From the NCBI GenBank assembly GCA_947504035.1, contig CANNGA010000007.1, positions 156,992 to 220,991 of the forward strand: 64,000 nucleotides of DNA, given 5' to 3'. The notes below the pieces were generated by a model. The model was not told the origin of the DNA. It was given only the letters and a program-made list of their open reading frames with translations, and searched no databases. Made by a program: the position numbers and the translations under genes. The DNA is from an uncultured Flavobacteriaceae bacterium (GTDB lineage: Bacteria > Bacteroidota > Bacteroidia > Flavobacteriales > Flavobacteriaceae). The first letter of the stretch is position 1; the number at the start of each line of letters is the position of its first letter. Shown here piece by piece: positions 1 to 8,897 of this stretch.

Positions 1-229
1 TGCGCAATTAAAAGGTGACTTTTTAGTGGTGCATGGCTCGGCCGATGATAATGTACATGTGCAAAACACCATGCGCTTGGTAGAAGCTTTAATACAAGCC
101 GATAAAGATTTTGATTGGGCCATTTATCCCGATAAAAATCATGGCATATACGGTGGTAATACACGCTTACATCTCTACAAAAAAATGACGCGATTTATCC
201 ATGAAACACTTGGCGATAAACGAGAATAA
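1..229 (+). CDS. C-terminal end of S9-family (DPP IV-like) prolyl peptidase, partial
   Basis: The gene enters from the left edge in an open frame (first complete codon at base 2) and ends at a TAA at 227-229. About 75 residues are visible. They carry the C-terminal part of an alpha/beta-hydrolase peptidase: VVHGSADDNVH holds the catalytic-acid region (the Asp in GSADDNV) and the catalytic His lies in YPDKNHGIYGG. This layout (HGxxDDNVH ... PxxNHG) is typical of dipeptidyl peptidase IV in family S9. Such enzymes in Flavobacteriaceae are exported and remove X-Pro dipeptides from peptides. The neighbouring peptide transporter on the same strand would fit import of the released di- and tripeptides; that link is inference. 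Confidence 0.85.
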   Translation, partial: AQLKGDFLVVHGSADDNVHVQNTMRLVEALIQADKDFDWAIYPDKNHGIYGGNTRLHLYKKMTRFIHETLGDKRE

Positions 230-266
230 AGGGTTTAATTAATTGATAATACGAAACAACTGATTT

Positions 267-2639
267 ATGAAGACAGATATAGAAAATTTATTTAAAGATA
301 AGGTCTTAGGACATCCAGCAGGTTTATTTGTTGTGTTCTTTACAGAAATGTGGGAACGTTTTTCTTTTTATGGCATGCGGGTTTTATTAATAAATTTTCT
401 AACTATGGCAGCAATAGGTTATAATCCTGGTTGGGAATGGTCTGTTGAAAATGCAGGTGCCTTATTTGGTACTTATGCCATGTTATTGTATATCACACCT
501 ATTATTGGAGGTTGGATTGCAGATAAATATACAGGTTACCGTTGGGCAGTCATCATTGGGGCCTTCATTATGACATTAGGTCACTTATCTATGGCTTTTG
601 AAACTGAAGCATCCTTGTATATTGGCTTGGTGCTTTTAGTTATTGGAACTGGTTTTTTTAAACCCACAATGACTTCCATAATTTCTGAAATGTACAAAAG
701 CAGGCCTGAAAAAAAAGATGGTGCTTATACTATTTATTATATGGGGGTAAATGCAGGGGCTTTTTTTGGGATGATGCTTTGCGGCTATTTAGCCGAAAAA
801 ATAGGATGGGCCTATGGTTTCGGTTTGGCAGGCATTTTTATGCTTTTAGGAACACTTCAGTTTTGGTTAGCAGGGGCTTTGTTTGGACAAATAGGAGCTA
901 AACCTTCTTTAATACATGAGGAGGAATTGCCCCAAACTAATAATGACCAAACCTTAGCCCCATTAGAAGGCTTAGAAGAAGAAAAGCCCAATCCATTTAC
1001 ATTAACAGATAAAATACTAATACTAATATCCTCAATTATAGGCTTAGGGTATGCTATTAATGACCCCTTGTCTAAAATCGCAGGAATAGACCTCTTTTCT
1101 GTATTTAAAATAGGAAACTTAGAAGGACAGTACACAGCTGTTTTATTGGCGCTAACCTTATTTTTAGTTTTGGTAATCACTAGAATTTCACGTTACTCTA
1201 AAATTGTTAGAGACCGTATGATAGCATTTATAATCTTTGCTTTTTTTACAGTCTTTTTTTGGTTATCATTCGAGCAAGGCGCTTCTTCATTGGTCATATT
1301 TGCGAGAGATAACGTTAATAGATTATTAAGTGGAGGTGCAGCGACAACATTTAATGTGATTAATCTATTACTAACGGTAGTTCCTCTTCTTATTATTTCT
1401 TGGGTATTGTATCTCTTGTGGAAAAAAACCTTTACTAAGATTCCAGGATCTAATGTTGTACTTGTTGTTTGTTTTGTGGTCATGTGGGGGTTAGTAGGAT
1501 GGATGTTAAATAGAGACTTCAACACAGTTGCTTACGATGTTGCTTATAAAACAATTAAGACGACTGTTTCGCCTAATAGTTATAACGCAACGGCGACCAC
1601 CTTAAAGGCTTTTAATGCCAAAATGGTGTCAGGACATTTTAAGACTATGATAGATGGAGAAGAGGCAACCATCTCAATAGATAGTATTAAAGTTGGATCG
1701 CAAACACTACTTTTAGAGACGTCTTCATTAAAGAACAGCAAAGCGAAATTAAAAGAACAAGAGGCATTTAATATAAAGTATTTAATTGCCATTCAGAATA
1801 TAACAGACACTAAAGTAGCTACGGTGTACTACCATAAAGATGATAAGGTGCTTACACAACCTTTAAACACATTGTATTTTCACACCCCAATAACGGAGAC
1901 GATGTCATTAGGCCCAAAACTTGTTATTGAAGAAAAGATAACGTCTGTAGCAGAGCCTATTGCGTTACAAGTAGGGGATGCCATAAAAATGATTGTAAAA
2001 GACAATCAAGGAAGTTCCTACGGGTATTTGGACGATTTACGTCTTTCAGCATCAAGGTCAAGAGGTACGCGTTTGAAAAGAGACAACGGCATAGTCGATG
2101 CGCGTGTTACAAAAGTAAAAGCCAATGAAGTAGAAATTACAGTGTCGTGGTTTAGTATTTTGAATTCCTTTTTTATTATTGTTTTTGCATCGTTTTTTTC
2201 TAAATGGTGGGACAGTAAATACAATCCTAGTGCTGCAGCCAAATATGCCTTAGGATTAATTTTAATGGCCATTGGTTTTGGATTATTAGCTTTTGGAGCT
2301 AGTGGTCTTGTAGACGGTGTTAAGGTGAGTATGATTTGGTTAATTCTAGCATATCTTTTCCATACTTTAGGCGAACTGTGTCTCTCTCCTGTAGGTCTAT
2401 CTTATGTAAGTAAGTTAGTGCCGCCTAGAATGATTGCTTTAATGTTTGGGATGTGGTACCTTGCAATAGCCATTGGAAATAAGTTGGCAGCTGTACTTGG
2501 AGGACAAATAGAAAATATCACTAAGGCTTACAGTTTATCAACATTCTTTCTCATATTTACGATAGTGCCTTTAGTGGCTGGGATTGTAATTTTAGTATTA
2601 AATCCTTTATTAAAAAGGCTTATGCATGGTGTGCGTTAA
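267..2639 (+). CDS. POT/PTR-family proton-coupled peptide transporter with large periplasmic insert
   Basis: Inner-membrane importer of di- and tripeptides driven by protons. The family signature ExxER is present in TM1 (FFTEMWERFSFYG), and the conserved GELCLSPVGLS stretch lies near residues 710-720. At 790 residues it is far longer than the roughly 500 of E. coli DtpA. The extra length lies between the TM7-like helix (FFWLSFEQG) and the TM8-like helix (SILNSFFIIVFASFF): two additional hydrophobic helices followed by about 200 soluble residues (roughly 425-635). From the inside-positive N-terminus this insert should face the periplasm. The ATG at 267 follows an AT-rich leader with no Shine-Dalgarno sequence. 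A terminator follows at 2664-2690. Family call is firm; substrate range is inferred. Confidence 0.93.
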   Translation: MKTDIENLFKDKVLGHPAGLFVVFFTEMWERFSFYGMRVLLINFLTMAAIGYNPGWEWSVENAGALFGTYAMLLYITPIIGGWIADKYTGYRWAVIIGAFIMTLGHLSMAFETEASLYIGLVLLVIGTGFFKPTMTSIISEMYKSRPEKKDGAYTIYYMGVNAGAFFGMMLCGYLAEKIGWAYGFGLAGIFMLLGTLQFWLAGALFGQIGAKPSLIHEEELPQTNNDQTLAPLEGLEEEKPNPFTLTDKILILISSIIGLGYAINDPLSKIAGIDLFSVFKIGNLEGQYTAVLLALTLFLVLVITRISRYSKIVRDRMIAFIIFAFFTVFFWLSFEQGASSLVIFARDNVNRLLSGGAATTFNVINLLLTVVPLLIISWVLYLLWKKTFTKIPGSNVVLVVCFVVMWGLVGWMLNRDFNTVAYDVAYKTIKTTVSPNSYNATATTLKAFNAKMVSGHFKTMIDGEEATISIDSIKVGSQTLLLETSSLKNSKAKLKEQEAFNIKYLIAIQNITDTKVATVYYHKDDKVLTQPLNTLYFHTPITETMSLGPKLVIEEKITSVAEPIALQVGDAIKMIVKDNQGSSYGYLDDLRLSASRSRGTRLKRDNGIVDARVTKVKANEVEITVSWFSILNSFFIIVFASFFSKWWDSKYNPSAAAKYALGLILMAIGFGLLAFGASGLVDGVKVSMIWLILAYLFHTLGELCLSPVGLSYVSKLVPPRMIALMFGMWYLAIAIGNKLAAVLGGQIENITKAYSLSTFFLIFTIVPLVAGIVILVLNPLLKRLMHGVR

Positions 2640-2663
2640 TCGAGAAATCAATGAAAAATATTT

Positions 2664-2690
2664 AAAAAGAAGCATATTAGATGCTTTTTT
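2664..2690 (+). terminator. Rho-independent terminator after the POT transporter
   Basis: The stem AGCAT / ATGCT (2671-2675 with 2681-2685) is closed by loop ATTAG. It is extended outward by an A-rich left arm pairing with the T-run 2685-2690. It lies 25-50 bases after the transporter stop codon. Confidence 0.7.
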
Positions 2691-2725
2691 CGTAAGTTAG
2701 GCATAAGATTTGCAACTCATCTATT

Positions 2726-3202
2726 ATGAAAAAGACGATTTACCTACTTATCGCGCTATTATTCGTTATGGGCTTTAGTCATGCACAAGAGGTTGTGTGG
2801 CATCAAGATATGAAAAAAGCTTCTGAATTAGCCATAGCAGAACAAAAACCCCTAATGTTATTTTTTACAGGATCAGATTGGTGTGGTTGGTGTATAAAGC
2901 TTCAAAAGGAAGTTTTATTAACGAAAGACTTTGAAACTTGGGCCGCAGAACATGTGATCTTAGTGGAATTAGATTTTCCTAGACGCAAAAAACAAGATAA
3001 AGACACGCAGATTCAAAATTATCAAATGCAAAACCTTTTTAAAGTAAGAGGATATCCTACGGTAGTTTTTGCAGACCCAGAGAAAACGTCTAACGACAGA
3101 ACAAACCTAATTCATATGGGAAGTACGGGCTTCGTTAAAGGCGGATCTAAAAAATGGCTAGCCGTAGCTGATAATATTATAAACTCGAGGCAAAAATCGT
3201 AA
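2726..3202 (+). CDS. Exported thioredoxin-like protein, WCGWC type
   Basis: A 158-residue protein with a Sec signal peptide (MKKTIYLLIALLFVMGFSHA, cleavage after about residue 20). A thioredoxin fold follows with the active site SDWCGWCIKL near residue 50 and the cis-Pro loop RGYPTVVF near residue 112. CGWC in an exported single-domain thioredoxin is typical of the thioredoxin_7/DUF255-like group. The likely place is the periplasm, with a thiol-disulfide exchange or reductase role. A paralogue with CGPC follows 39 bases downstream, so the two may form a redox pair. The partner substrate cannot be told. Confidence 0.85.
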   Translation: MKKTIYLLIALLFVMGFSHAQEVVWHQDMKKASELAIAEQKPLMLFFTGSDWCGWCIKLQKEVLLTKDFETWAAEHVILVELDFPRRKKQDKDTQIQNYQMQNLFKVRGYPTVVFADPEKTSNDRTNLIHMGSTGFVKGGSKKWLAVADNIINSRQKS

Positions 3203-3207
3203 CTTTG
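3200..3207 (+). promoter_or_regulatory. Possible TAnnTTTG promoter element for the second thioredoxin gene
   Basis: TAACTTTG matches the Bacteroidota -7 consensus TAnnTTTG exactly and lies 35 bases before the ATG at 3242. It overlaps the stop codon of the preceding gene. No clear TTG was seen at the -33 distance, so the call is tentative. Confidence 0.4.
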
Positions 3208-3241
3208 TAGCCGTATACTTTTAAAAACAGCACAGCATAAC

Positions 3242-3790
3242 ATGAAAACCTACATATATATAGTTTTACTTATTCTAGGAGTACACCTCTCTGGAGTGGC
3301 ACAAGAGATACAATGGGTGAGTTTAGAAGACGCAATTGCACTTCAAAAAAAGACACCTAAAAAAATAATGATGGATGTTTATACCGTTTGGTGTGGCCCT
3401 TGTAAAATGTTAGATAAGCGCACATTTCACAATCCAGATGTGGTAGCGTATGTTAACGAAAATTATTATGCTGTAAAATTTAATGGCGAAGGTGCTACTA
3501 CTGTAAATTATAAAGGTAAGGCTTACGGAAACCCAGGATACAGTCCTGCAAAACAAAATACCAGAAATACACCACATGAATTAGCAAGATATCTTCAAAT
3601 AAGTGCTTATCCTACCATCGTATTTTTTGATGAAGATGCTAATGTTATAGCACCTATACGCGGCTATCAACAACCTACACAGTTAGAATTGTATTTGAAA
3701 TTGTTTAAAAAAGATGACCATAAGCGTATTACGAACCAAGACGAATTTAGCGCGTATTACAAGGCTTTTAAACCCGAGTTTAAAGGTTAA
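3242..3790 (+). CDS. Exported thioredoxin-like protein, WCGPC type
   Basis: A 182-residue protein with an N-terminal signal peptide (MKTYIYIVLLILGVHLSGVA). The thioredoxin active site TVWCGPCKML lies near residue 50 and the cis-Pro segment SAYPTIVFF near residue 122. Between them lies an insert (GKAYGNPGYSPAKQNTRN) longer than in classical thioredoxin, as in several flavobacterial exported thioredoxins. Expected in the periplasm as a thiol oxidoreductase. It follows the CGWC paralogue closely and may be co-transcribed or use its own TAACTTTG element. It converges with comEC, whose stop lies 24 bases away. Confidence 0.85.
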   Translation: MKTYIYIVLLILGVHLSGVAQEIQWVSLEDAIALQKKTPKKIMMDVYTVWCGPCKMLDKRTFHNPDVVAYVNENYYAVKFNGEGATTVNYKGKAYGNPGYSPAKQNTRNTPHELARYLQISAYPTIVFFDEDANVIAPIRGYQQPTQLELYLKLFKKDDHKRITNQDEFSAYYKAFKPEFKG

Positions 3791-3813
3791 TACGTCCTGC
3801 TTTAGATATAAAT

Positions 3814-5877
3814 TTAATTCTGGTAATTGATTTCGAAAGCTCCGTCTGTTCCCGTATAATGAAATGGAATGTCTCGTTTAGAGCATACAAGCTTCCATCG
3901 TTTAATAAACGAGGTGTAATTACTACCGTCTGCAATAATATACAAAGGCCTGTGATGAGAGATTAAACGTTCTAAGTTTAATTTTGGAGATTCTCGTAAT
4001 AATATATAATCGGGTTTAAAGCTCTGTACGTTGTAAAGACCCAAATGGTCTACAATTAAAAGTTGCTTTTCGCCTAAGCTATAGATAGAGTGCAATGTAT
4101 CTTGTTTATAGGTTTTTAAGTGCGCTTTAACTTTAAAATTAGTAACAGTAGCCTGCGCTTTTAAAGTATCTGGTTTTAAATCGCTGTAAAATACAGTTGA
4201 ATGTGCTATATGGGCAAGTATACTGTGTTTAGGTTTATGAAAGACAATAAATTTATGTTTGGATCTTGTGTACGCTGTGACACAAAACGCAAAAGACATG
4301 GCGATGCAACCGTAAAGTATGAATTTAAAATACTTGTAGAGCGCCGTTGTCCAAAATTTGTAACATGATACAATGAGAACATACGAAATAAAAAGGGCGC
4401 TTAATTGAAATGAAATGGCCTTAAAAAGAAAAATGTCTTGTTGTGCAACCCAATGCACAAAAGCATTCATTGCAAGTATTACCGTGTCAAATAAAGTAAC
4501 GAGACTATGGGGTAACATGTCGATACTGCCCAATACTATGATGATAAAACCAGCACCAATGATACCGCCAAGACATGGTAAGATAACTAGATTAGAGAGG
4601 AGAAATAAACCTGAAAATTGATGAAAATAGTAAAGGCTAATAGGGAGTATCCCTATTTGAGCAGCACAACTCACCGTAAATATGCGCCAATAGAGCTGTA
4701 CTAACCAATGGCGAGGATGCCATAAGCGCGCCAAAAGAGGAGTGATACTTATAATAGCAATTACAGCACAATAGCTTAATTGAAACCCTACATCGAATAC
4801 CAATAAAGGCTTGCAAAGTAGCAATATAAAAATAGAAATGGCTAAGGTATTGTAGGTGTTCGTTGGGCGTTTTAGTTGCATTGCAATGGCTAGTATACTA
4901 AACATGGTAATAGATCTTACAACAGAGGCTGATAACCCTGTTACCATTCCAAAACCCCATAGAATTAGGAGAATAAGACTAATTTTAAGTCGTCTACCGT
5001 GTTTTATACGTTCTAAAGGCCGTAACAAACGGTTTAGAAAAAGAAGTAAGATGCCGATATGTAAACCCGATAAGGCAAGTATGTGTATCACGCCAGCATC
5101 TGTATAGGTATTTTGTAAGGTCTTGCTAATGTTTTGGCGCTCACCCAGACATAAGGCGCTAATAATTGCGAGGCTATCTTTTGAAAAGCTAAATGTTTGT
5201 AGTTTAGAGATAAGATATTGCCTAAGTTGGTAGGCTAGACCGTAAATGGAGGTGATGTTGTTTGAGACCGAAAACAAGGCAGATTTGTCTAATATAAGCT
5301 GATGGTAAACGTATTGACGCTCCAAGTAAGTTTTATAATCAAATGCGCCAGGGTTTAAAACAGGACGAATAGATTGAAATGCTGTTCTCGCAATATAAGT
5401 CGCATCTACATGTAACGAGGGTGACATACTCGTAGAGGTTTTTTTGAGCTTTAAAAGCACCTTCCCTGTCGTTTTGTGGGCACCGATAGTGTTAATAGTC
5501 ACGTAATAGGTCTCATAATACGAATTTGATCTTAAGACCTCATCGACTCTAAAGCTAATGGTGTTCAATGCAGAAGGGATTTCTGGCTTTTTAAAACGAT
5601 GCGAATAGTGTGTTGTAGATTGTTTAGGATTGTGAAGATTAACGGTTAAAACACCAATGCAAATCATGCTTATAACACTGGTTAATCCAAACCAAATCTC
5701 TTGTTTAAATCGCTGCTGTGCCCTTCTATAGCTTAGGTAGGCTATTAAAAGTGTGATCCCAACCATGACATACGACAGGGGTAGAGGTATTGAAACATAA
5801 TACCCTAACAAAATGCCTACCAGTATAGCAACAGTAAGCTTTATAATTGTAAAATTGAGCAGCCGCATAAACTGCAA
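3814..5877 (-). CDS. comEC: ComEC/Rec2-family DNA-uptake channel protein
   Basis: A 687-residue polytopic inner-membrane protein, the channel through which single-stranded DNA enters during natural transformation. The N-terminal part has two helices and a soluble OB-like stretch (about 60-200). The central competence domain carries ALCLGERQNIS and HILALSGLHIGILL, the latter a hallmark of the family, then about eight helices to residue 530. The C-terminal domain (about 540-687) occupies the place of the metallo-beta-lactamase-like domain but shows no HxHxDH metal motif, so it looks degenerate. It is the last gene of a minus-strand run starting at surE; 14 bases separate it from the NlpC/P60 gene. 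Confidence 0.88.
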   Translation of the reverse strand: MQFMRLLNFTIIKLTVAILVGILLGYYVSIPLPLSYVMVGITLLIAYLSYRRAQQRFKQEIWFGLTSVISMICIGVLTVNLHNPKQSTTHYSHRFKKPEIPSALNTISFRVDEVLRSNSYYETYYVTINTIGAHKTTGKVLLKLKKTSTSMSPSLHVDATYIARTAFQSIRPVLNPGAFDYKTYLERQYVYHQLILDKSALFSVSNNITSIYGLAYQLRQYLISKLQTFSFSKDSLAIISALCLGERQNISKTLQNTYTDAGVIHILALSGLHIGILLLFLNRLLRPLERIKHGRRLKISLILLILWGFGMVTGLSASVVRSITMFSILAIAMQLKRPTNTYNTLAISIFILLLCKPLLVFDVGFQLSYCAVIAIISITPLLARLWHPRHWLVQLYWRIFTVSCAAQIGILPISLYYFHQFSGLFLLSNLVILPCLGGIIGAGFIIIVLGSIDMLPHSLVTLFDTVILAMNAFVHWVAQQDIFLFKAISFQLSALFISYVLIVSCYKFWTTALYKYFKFILYGCIAMSFAFCVTAYTRSKHKFIVFHKPKHSILAHIAHSTVFYSDLKPDTLKAQATVTNFKVKAHLKTYKQDTLHSIYSLGEKQLLIVDHLGLYNVQSFKPDYILLRESPKLNLERLISHHRPLYIIADGSNYTSFIKRWKLVCSKRDIPFHYTGTDGAFEINYQN

Positions 5878-5891
5878 TTTAGTGAATTTAC

Positions 5892-6440
5892 TTACAATAC
5901 GCGGCGTACTTCAGAAAAAGCAGATTTCCAATACCGCTCGTTTAGAGAGGAGATGATAACTCCTCTAGACGATGTGGCATGAATAAAATAGATATTATGG
6001 TCTTTAATGTCTACAACTAAACCAACGTGATTTATAGAACCTCTTCGGTTTTTATTGGTTTTAAAAAACAAAAGATCTCCTTTTAAGGTTTTTCTAAGAT
6101 CGATTTTACGTCCCTTCTTAGCGATGTCTCTAGAAATTCTAGGTAAGTAAATTTCGTTAGCTCTAAAAGATTCGTAAACCAATCCAGAACAATCCATGCC
6201 TTTTTTTGAGGTGCCTCCATAGGTATAGCGAGTACCTAAAAATTGTTTGGAATAGTTTACAATTTTAGAGGCTTTAGATACAGGTTTGTTAACATGACGT
6301 TGCGTGCGTTTAGGTTTAGGAGCGATCACAACGCGTTGTGTACGTTCAGTTTTTGCTTTCTTTGTAATTACAGGAGACTGTTTCGATTTGCAATTGTAAA
6401 AAAGAAGCAGCAAAGACAGGATAAAGACGCATTTTTTCAT
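5892..6440 (-). CDS. NlpC/P60-family cell-wall endopeptidase, lipoprotein
   Basis: A 182-residue protein that begins with a lipoprotein signal (LLLLFYNCKSK, lipobox Cys at about 17) and a basic linker (20-60). The NlpC/P60 domain follows: the nucleophile Cys in KKGMDCSGLVYESF near residue 85, the His in NHVGLVVD near 140 and the third polar residue in IHATS near 155. This family cleaves peptidoglycan stem peptides between D-Glu and meso-DAP. It is probably anchored to the outer membrane facing the periplasm. It lies one base after lpxB in the same run. Confidence 0.9.
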   Translation of the reverse strand: MKKCVFILSLLLLFYNCKSKQSPVITKKAKTERTQRVVIAPKPKRTQRHVNKPVSKASKIVNYSKQFLGTRYTYGGTSKKGMDCSGLVYESFRANEIYLPRISRDIAKKGRKIDLRKTLKGDLLFFKTNKNRRGSINHVGLVVDIKDHNIYFIHATSSRGVIISSLNERYWKSAFSEVRRVL

Positions 6441-6441
6441 G

Positions 6442-7560
6442 TTAAAGTTTCGATTTTAGGGCATTATAAATATGTGTTGCAGTAGTCTCGCTGGCACCTT
6501 TACCTCCTAATTTTTGTTCCAATTCGTAGTAATTGTGAAACATGGTTTGCCGCGCATCCGTATTTAGGATGTTATGCAATTCCGCTTTCAAGCGTTCTTT
6601 AGTAAATTCGTTTTGAATCAATTCAGTAACCACTTCCTTATCCATAACCAAATTCACTAAAGAAATGTATTTTAAGGTAATGATGCGCTTGGCAATATGA
6701 TAAGAGATGGCGCTGCCTTTGTAGCAAACCACTTGCGGAACTTTAAACAAGGCTGTTTCTAAAGTAGCGGTACCAGAAGTGACTAAGGCCGCATAGGAAA
6801 AACTTAGCAAGTCATAGGTTTTATTAGAAATAAAACGCACATCAGTATGTTTTATAAAACTTTGGTAAAACTCGAAATCTTGACTTGGTGCCCCAGCAAT
6901 AACAAATTGATAGTTTGAAAACGCATCGACTACGCTTAGCATCACACTTAGCATTTTGGTGATTTCTTGTTTTCTACTGCCAGGAAGCAAAGCTATGATA
7001 GGTTTCTCACTAAGGTGGTGTGTGGTTCTAAATTGGTGCTCATCGACTAGAGTTCTATCAGCTATGGCATCAATTAAAGGATGGCCTACAAATGTCACAT
7101 CGTAACCATGTGTTTTATAAAATGGTTTTACAAAAGGTAGGATGACAAACATGGCATCGATGTCACGCTTTATGGCTTTTACGCGCCCAGCCCGAGAGGC
7201 CCATACTTGCGGGGAGATGTAATAATTGGTTTTATAACCTTCCGCTTTAGCCCATTTGGCAATACGAAGGTTGAAACCAGAATTATCTATAAAAATAACA
7301 ACATCTGGTTTAAAACGCGCAATATCATCTTTACAAAACGAGATCAATTTGAATAGCTTTCTTAGGTTAAGGAGTACCTCTGTAAATCCCATGAACGCAC
7401 GTTCTTTGTAATGTTTTACGAGCTGTCCACCAGCATTTTGCATTAAATCGCCACCCCAAAACCGAATCTCGGCGGCAGGGTCTGTCTTTTTAAGTGCCTT
7501 AATAAGGTTGGCACCATGTAAATCGCCCGAAGCTTCTCCTGCAAGAATATAGTATCTCAT
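6442..7560 (-). CDS. lpxB: Lipid-A-disaccharide synthase
   Basis: A GT19 glycosyltransferase of 372 residues, the usual size, that condenses UDP-2,3-diacylglucosamine with lipid X to form the lipid A disaccharide at the inner-membrane face. The N-terminal YYILAGEASGDLHGANL and the central ALLPGSRKQEI are family signatures, and SGTATLETALF near residue 262 is the conserved nucleotide-sugar loop. It follows surE and a small membrane protein, a pairing common in Flavobacteriaceae. The stop is 1 base from the NlpC/P60 start, so co-translation is likely. Confidence 0.96.
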   Translation of the reverse strand: MRYYILAGEASGDLHGANLIKALKKTDPAAEIRFWGGDLMQNAGGQLVKHYKERAFMGFTEVLLNLRKLFKLISFCKDDIARFKPDVVIFIDNSGFNLRIAKWAKAEGYKTNYYISPQVWASRAGRVKAIKRDIDAMFVILPFVKPFYKTHGYDVTFVGHPLIDAIADRTLVDEHQFRTTHHLSEKPIIALLPGSRKQEITKMLSVMLSVVDAFSNYQFVIAGAPSQDFEFYQSFIKHTDVRFISNKTYDLLSFSYAALVTSGTATLETALFKVPQVVCYKGSAISYHIAKRIITLKYISLVNLVMDKEVVTELIQNEFTKERLKAELHNILNTDARQTMFHNYYELEQKLGGKGASETTATHIYNALKSKL

Positions 7561-7577
7561 GTTTGTGTTTAACGCCC

Positions 7578-7859
7578 TTAAAAGAGTTTAATGATAAATG
7601 TAAATACAGCTATAAAAACGGTAATTAATAATACGCCTCTAGCGCGATAATCCATGCCCTTTTTTATAAAAATAAAAAAAGCAATAAGATTTAATACAGC
7701 TCCTAAACTAATAAGTTTGCCTAAAAATCCTTCTTTAAAAGCAGCTTCTAGTACAGTAGCAAAATCATCACCATTACCCAAAAGTTGAGCTGTTATAAAT
7801 AGGCCAAAAGCATTTGCAATCAAGCCTACTAAAATGCCTGTAAAAAGATCTTTTTTCAT
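7578..7859 (-). CDS. Small membrane protein between surE and lpxB, unknown function
   Basis: A 93-residue protein with three hydrophobic segments (about 7-26, 47-67 and 74-92), no signal peptidase site and little soluble sequence. The function is not recognised. The reading frame is supported by its tight fit between surE (88 bases upstream) and lpxB (17 bases downstream) on the same strand and by the balanced membrane-protein composition. The position next to lpxB suggests an envelope role, but nothing in the sequence proves it. Confidence 0.75.
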   Translation of the reverse strand: MKKDLFTGILVGLIANAFGLFITAQLLGNGDDFATVLEAAFKEGFLGKLISLGAVLNLIAFFIFIKKGMDYRARGVLLITVFIAVFTFIIKLF

Positions 7860-7947
7860 ATGTTAGTCGATAGCGTTTTTAAAATTTAGTTATTCCAATA
7901 CCACCTATAGTGTTCTCAGGTAATTTCACGCTAGTTTAAATTGTACT

Positions 7948-8739
7948 TTATTCTATGTTTTCAGAGCCGTTTAAGTTCCATGTTTGTAAACGTGCAATAC
8001 TTCGATGTGCGGTCAAATCAAATTGTACAGGCACTAAGGAGACATAATGTTGCTCCAAAGCCCATTCATCAGTATCTTCACCGCCATCTAAATTTACAAA
8101 ATGCCCTGTTAACCAATAATAATCTTTGCCCTGTGGGGTCTGTCGTTTATCAAATGCCTCTACCCAATTGGCGCGAGCTTGTCTGCAAACTTTAATGCCT
8201 TTAATCTCAGCCTCAGGAATGTCAGGAAAATTAACATTGAGAACAATGTCCTTATCTAAGCCCTGTTCTAAGACCTGTGTTGTAATGGTTTTTATGTAAG
8301 ATGTACAAGCTTCAAAAGTTGCATTCCAATTGTAATTTAATAGCGAAAACCCAATGGCAGGAACACCTTCGATACCAGCTTCGATAGCGGCACTCATCGT
8401 ACCCGAATAAATAACATTTATAGAAGCGTTGGAACCGTGGTTAATACCAGATACGCAAAGATCTGGAGTTCTGTCAAGTATTTCTCTAATGGCAAGTTTT
8501 ACGCAATCTGCTGGAGTGCCAGAACACGTGTATTCGCGGTGTGTTTGCGAAGGTACTTCAAGCTGCTCAACATGCAATGTCGTGTCTAAAGTAATGGCGT
8601 GACCTTTGCCACTTTGGGGACTGTTTGGAGCCACCACAACCACCTCTCCAATGGTATTCATAATTGCGATTAAAGCACGAATACCAGGTGCTGTAATACC
8701 GTCATCATTAGTGACTAAAATTAATGGTTTTTTTAACAT
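7948..8739 (-). CDS. surE: 5'/3'-nucleotidase SurE
   Basis: A 263-residue metal-dependent nucleoside monophosphate phosphatase. The N-terminal LVTNDDGITAPG carries the paired Asp residues, VSGINHGSNASI carries the metal-binding Asn, and YSGTMSAAIEAG is the conserved loop of the SurE fold. It is cytoplasmic and linked to nucleotide salvage and stationary-phase survival in E. coli. The length is normal. It heads a minus-strand run reaching comEC and is divergent from the tail-specific protease gene. Confidence 0.96.
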   Translation of the reverse strand: MLKKPLILVTNDDGITAPGIRALIAIMNTIGEVVVVAPNSPQSGKGHAITLDTTLHVEQLEVPSQTHREYTCSGTPADCVKLAIREILDRTPDLCVSGINHGSNASINVIYSGTMSAAIEAGIEGVPAIGFSLLNYNWNATFEACTSYIKTITTQVLEQGLDKDIVLNVNFPDIPEAEIKGIKVCRQARANWVEAFDKRQTPQGKDYYWLTGHFVNLDGGEDTDEWALEQHYVSLVPVQFDLTAHRSIARLQTWNLNGSENIE

Positions 8740-8814
8740 AAAAGGCCCTTATTTTAGGTCATGCTAAAATACATAAAATCTTGTGTAATGTTATCTTTTA
8801 CGTGCTTTAACAAA

Positions 8815-8851
8815 AAATTAGTGCCACTTTCGTTAAATGGCACGGTTTTTT
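8815..8851. terminator. Terminator-like hairpin between divergent surE and the tail-specific protease gene
   Basis: GTGCCA (8821-8826) pairs with TGGCAC (8838-8843). An A-run lies on the left and a T-run (8846-8851) on the right, so the structure could terminate transcription on either strand. It sits between two divergently starting genes, where no gene end needs a terminator. See the findings. Confidence 0.6.
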
Positions 8852-8897
8852 CTTTATTTTAGTAAAAATAATACTGATAATTAGATTTTATTAAGAC

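Noticed and set aside
8761..8862. A 33-codon frame between surE and the tail-specific protease gene (MLKYIKSCVMLSFTC...)
   Set aside because: It runs straight through a terminator-like hairpin, has no supporting signal and is of a length expected by chance.
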